NCBI GenBank assembly: GCA_002314435.1
Contig: DCFV01000046.1
Coordinates: forward strand, 32,591-58,695
Reading direction: 5' to 3'
From: Acidobacteriaceae bacterium UBA1795
GTDB taxonomy: Bacteria > Acidobacteriota > Terriglobia > Terriglobales > Acidobacteriaceae
DNA: 26,105 nucleotides
A program made the position numbers and the translations under genes. The stretch's first letter is position 1, and each line of letters starts with the position of its first letter. Below, one piece after another: positions 23,985 to 26,105 of this stretch. The notes beneath the pieces were generated by a model. That model made no database searches and was not told where the DNA came from. It saw nothing but the letters and a program-made list of their open reading frames with translations.

Positions 23985-24716
23985 TTACCGCACCGATCCA
24001 TCCAGCTCGTTGTAGTAGACCTTTGCCCCTGTCGCCATCTGCGGCTTCAGTACCTGCACGCTGTGCGTCTTCAGGAACGCGTGTATCGGATCATGCGGAT
24101 TCTTCAAGTCCACCAGTTGCCGAGCGCCCGTGGGACAGTTTTCCGCGCAGGCCGTGGTCAATCCCTTGGTGATGCGGTGGTAGCACAGCGTGCACTTGTC
24201 AGCCACTTTCTTCTCCGGGTGAATGTACCGGCATCCATAGGGGCACGCCTGTACGCAATAGGCACAACCCAGGCAGTACTTCGGGTCCACCAGCACCACT
24301 CCGTCCGGGCTCACAAACGTGGCGCCCACCGGGCACACCTGCGTACACGGCGAGTCGGCACAGTGGTTGCAGAGTTTCGGCACAAAGAAGTACTTGCCCG
24401 CATCCTCTGCCGCCGTTGGAAACCCTTCCTTGCCCCCGTCCGGCGAGATCACCTCGGGGTTGGTCATATTCGTGTCGGTTACGTGATAGCGCTCCACCCA
24501 GGTCCGGAAGAAGCCGTCCGGCACATCGTTCTCAGCCTGGCAGGCGCGCACGCAGTTGCCGCAACCAATGCACTTGGGAACGTCGATGAGCATGCCCCAC
24601 CAGTGGTCGGACATCGAATAGTTCGGCGCTTCCTCGGGCGTACCCGCCAGCACCGCTTTCCAGGCCACGGCTGCAGCCGGCAACAGAACCAGAATCTGAC
24701 GACGTGAGAGGTTCAC
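23985..24716 (-). CDS. Tat-exported four-cluster ferredoxin (NrfC/PsrB/DsrO-like)
   Basis: This predicted periplasmic electron-transfer subunit has 243 residues. GTG 24716 overlaps the cytochrome stop (GTGA) and gives MNLSRRQILVLLP, a twin-arginine signal with a hydrophobic core and AxAG-like end (~24). Sixteen Cys form four [4Fe-4S] sets: 49/52/55/59, 116/119/124/128, 148/151/154/158 and 175/178/190/194, the last with the long spacing typical of DmsB/PsrB/NrfC. A longer open frame to 24944 overlaps the cytochrome gene and is rejected. It should pass electrons between the tetraheme cytochrome and the NrfD-like membrane protein. The physiological donor or acceptor is not evident. Confidence 0.92.
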   Translation of the reverse strand: MNLSRRQILVLLPAAAVAWKAVLAGTPEEAPNYSMSDHWWGMLIDVPKCIGCGNCVRACQAENDVPDGFFRTWVERYHVTDTNMTNPEVISPDGGKEGFPTAAEDAGKYFFVPKLCNHCADSPCTQVCPVGATFVSPDGVVLVDPKYCLGCAYCVQACPYGCRYIHPEKKVADKCTLCYHRITKGLTTACAENCPTGARQLVDLKNPHDPIHAFLKTHSVQVLKPQMATGAKVYYNELDGSVR

Positions 24717-25201
24717 TTGGCACCTCCGGCATTGGCGGCCGGCGTGTCCATTCCCGGCGAGTGTGGCTGATGGCAGGTTTCGCAGGCGACGCCGTTGGAG
24801 TGGTCCGCCGCGTTCACTTGCGGGAAGGTCTTGGGCCGGGCCGCCGACGCAGCGTGGCAGCGCACGCAGAGCGCAGCCGTCTCCAGCTTGACCGGAGTCA
24901 CATTGCCCGGGTCGGCAGCATGCTTCGCCTGTGGACCATGGCAAGCCTCGCAGTTCACATGCGCGTGCTTGCCGGCTTTCTTCACGTCCACCACATCGCT
25001 GTGGCAGGTTTCGCAGGCGTCATGCCCGGCAAAGTGGAGAGGTCGGGCGCCGATCTCACCGATTGCCGCCCCTCGGTAGTGCCCATACTGGCCAAAGCTC
25101 CGCGGCACAACAAAACCGCGAATAGCCCAGAAGACCAGGAAGGCAATCACAAATAGCGCCGCAAAGCGAAGCAGGTGCCCTGCATCCTTGAACAGATTCA
25201 T
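24713..25201 (-). CDS. Membrane-anchored tetraheme cytochrome c
   Basis: This protein of 162 residues has one N-terminal membrane segment (~11-32), serving as an uncleaved signal anchor, and a periplasmic domain with four CxxCH heme c sites: CETCH (63-67), CEACH (84-88), CVRCH (112-116) and CETCH (140-144). Extra His at 56, 60, 79, 81, 94, 134 and 147 could supply distal ligands, as in cytochrome c3/c7-like or NrfB/DsrJ-type proteins. GAAGGA lies 9 nt before ATG 25201. It is the first gene of the redox operon; the next gene starts inside its stop codon. The set cytochrome-ferredoxin-NrfD recalls NrfBCD or DsrJOP, but the heme number and the missing catalytic subunit prevent a firmer name. Confidence 0.9.
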   Translation of the reverse strand: MNLFKDAGHLLRFAALFVIAFLVFWAIRGFVVPRSFGQYGHYRGAAIGEIGARPLHFAGHDACETCHSDVVDVKKAGKHAHVNCEACHGPQAKHAADPGNVTPVKLETAALCVRCHAASAARPKTFPQVNAADHSNGVACETCHQPHSPGMDTPAANAGGAK

Positions 25202-25254
25202 CCAGCCCGATCCTTCCAGGTCACCGGAAAGCCCTGGAACGTAGCGGCCTCATG

Positions 25255-25266
25255 TGATCCAGATCA
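25255..25266. promoter_or_regulatory. Candidate FNR/CRP-family operator upstream of the cytochrome operon
   Basis: TGATCCAGATCA is a perfect 5-bp inverted repeat around 2 nt and matches the inner part of the FNR-type consensus TTGAT-N4-ATCAA (outer T and A replaced by G and T). Its centre is about 60 nt upstream of the cytochrome ATG. It is the only palindrome of this type I noticed in the 152-nt gap, but I do not see a convincing -10 at the spacing an activator site would require, so this is a suggestion only. Confidence 0.3.
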
Positions 25267-25353
25267 TGAAATCAAGCAAGAGTAGCTGTAACGCAACAAC
25301 GTCTGTATGTGCGTGACATCACACGCAGGTGTGACGGTCATCGCACTGCCGCA

Positions 25354-26105
25354 TCAGCCAAGTTTCTTACGCAGAAAGACCGTGGCTTGCGGATTGTCGT
25401 TGTAACGAGCGCAGGGCAGATATCCGCGCTTGCGATAGAGCGCGATCGCCGCTTCCAGATCCTCGAAGGTATCGAGGTAAATCCAGTGCAGTCCTTGTTC
25501 CCTCGCGCACGCCTCCAGCGCGTCCAGAAGAGCGCCCGCAAGACCATAACCACGCGCCTCCGGTCGCACGTACAAGCGCTTGCACTCGCCCGCCGCAGGT
25601 ACCGCCTCAAGGGGACGCAGCATCACGCACCCCACCGCCTTTTCGTCAAGGTGGGCCAGCCACGTTCCCGATTTGGGGTCCGCGATCATGCGCTTCATCT
25701 TCGCCCGGTCATCCCGTTTCACAACATTGATGGCTTCGTAATATTCTTCCAGCAGATCAAATGTAGTTGCGCGCGGTTTGGTCAGCCGCTCAATGCGAAT
25801 CCTCGGTTTGGCCTTGGTGAGCAGTGAACGCGCCTGGGCCAGCGATGCGGCCAGCGCCTCCCGTTTCTCTGCCCCGAGCGGCGCCAGCAGCGCGCGAATC
25901 TGCTCGGCGGACTGAAGGTTCAGCCATTCCACTTCCCTGCTGCCCGCCGCCGTCGTTTCCAGCAGCTTTTCACGACCGTCCCGGCTGGAAGCCTTCTGGC
26001 GAATCAGCCGTCGTCGCGTGAGCCCTGCCAGAAGGCGGCTGATGTAGCCCGCATCGAGTTCCAGCGTCCGTCGCAGTGCTTTCGCTGTGCTCCCAGGTGT
26101 CGTCC
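25354..26105 (-). CDS. MarR-GNAT fusion: transcriptional regulator/N-acetyltransferase (5' end outside window)
   Basis: The minus-strand frame stays open to the window edge, so the start is missing; a GTG at 25932 is internal. The upstream part translates to a MarR-type winged helix (LELDAGYISRLLAGLTRRRL, then KASSRDGREKLLETTAAG as the wing), and a helical linker follows. The C-terminal ~145 residues are a GNAT domain with CKRLYVRPEARGYGLAGALL as motif A and AIALYRKRGYLPC as motif B. This two-domain layout is a recognised family (bifunctional helix-turn-helix regulator/GNAT acetyltransferase). Target genes and acetyl acceptor are unknown. It is upstream of, and on the same strand as, the cytochrome operon, separated by 152 nt. 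Confidence 0.88.
   Translation of the reverse strand, partial: TTPGSTAKALRRTLELDAGYISRLLAGLTRRRLIRQKASSRDGREKLLETTAAGSREVEWLNLQSAEQIRALLAPLGAEKREALAASLAQARSLLTKAKPRIRIERLTKPRATTFDLLEEYYEAINVVKRDDRAKMKRMIADPKSGTWLAHLDEKAVGCVMLRPLEAVPAAGECKRLYVRPEARGYGLAGALLDALEACAREQGLHWIYLDTFEDLEAAIALYRKRGYLPCARYNDNPQATVFLRKKLG

Noticed and set aside
24717..24944. Possible N-terminal extension of the ferredoxin gene to an ATG at 24944
   Set aside because: It would overlap the cytochrome gene for over 200 nt and bury the Tat signal; the GTG at 24716 within the cytochrome stop is a better start.
1..26105. Mobile elements, prophage, CRISPR arrays, tRNA or rRNA genes
   Set aside because: No transposase or integrase motifs, no spaced direct repeats, and no tRNA-like or rRNA sequence were seen by reading; a covariance-model scan was not possible here.

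Overview
The window is a GC-rich, gene-dense bacterial chromosome segment with no rRNA, tRNA, insertion sequence, phage gene or CRISPR array that I can see. Gene content fits a soil Acidobacteriota genome (Terriglobia-like): a FecR-domain protein with a Trp/Tyr/Gly-rich tail, a MaoC-phosphate acyltransferase fusion, a MarR-GNAT fusion and a NrfD-type redox module alongside housekeeping genes. The phylum assignment is inference from gene content only.

Left part (1-9.7 kb): mostly housekeeping genes on the plus strand. These are the C-terminal half of uvrA, a CPBP-type CAAX protease-like membrane protein whose start overlaps the uvrA stop, pyrE, and then uvrC, an APC amino-acid permease, a GNAT acetyltransferase and rsmA. 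Two minus-strand genes lie among them: an OmpA-like lipoprotein and a small zinc-ribbon membrane protein. Hairpin terminators separate the convergent pairs pyrE/ompA-like and rsmA/fecR-like.

Middle part (9.7-19.3 kb): all minus strand. Read in the direction of transcription, it begins with a tightly packed five-gene set whose products match the staphyloxanthin pathway enzymes: CrtN (C30 desaturase), an AldH/CrtNc-type carotenoid aldehyde dehydrogenase, CrtP/CrtNb (terminal methyl oxidase), CrtQ (glycosyltransferase) and CrtO (acyltransferase). Every junction is a 4-nt stop/start overlap. Together they could turn a C30 precursor into an acylated glycosyl ester of a C30 carotenoic acid. No C30 synthase (crtM) is present, so the precursor must come from elsewhere, possibly squalene. 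The AldH is fused, through a signal-peptide-like membrane segment, to a C-terminal DUF2141 domain, which I regard as the most unusual protein here. Downstream follow ruvC, a secreted protein of unknown function overlapping ruvC, and the FecR-domain protein.

Right part (19.3-26.1 kb): also minus strand. A MaoC-like/phosphate acyltransferase fusion is separated from crtN by a terminator. Next to it is a redox operon: membrane-anchored tetraheme cytochrome c, Tat-type four-cluster ferredoxin and NrfD-like quinol-interacting membrane protein, followed by a polytopic DUF2339-like membrane protein. The redox operon has no catalytic subunit in view and has an FNR/CRP-like palindrome upstream. The window ends inside a MarR-GNAT fusion gene.
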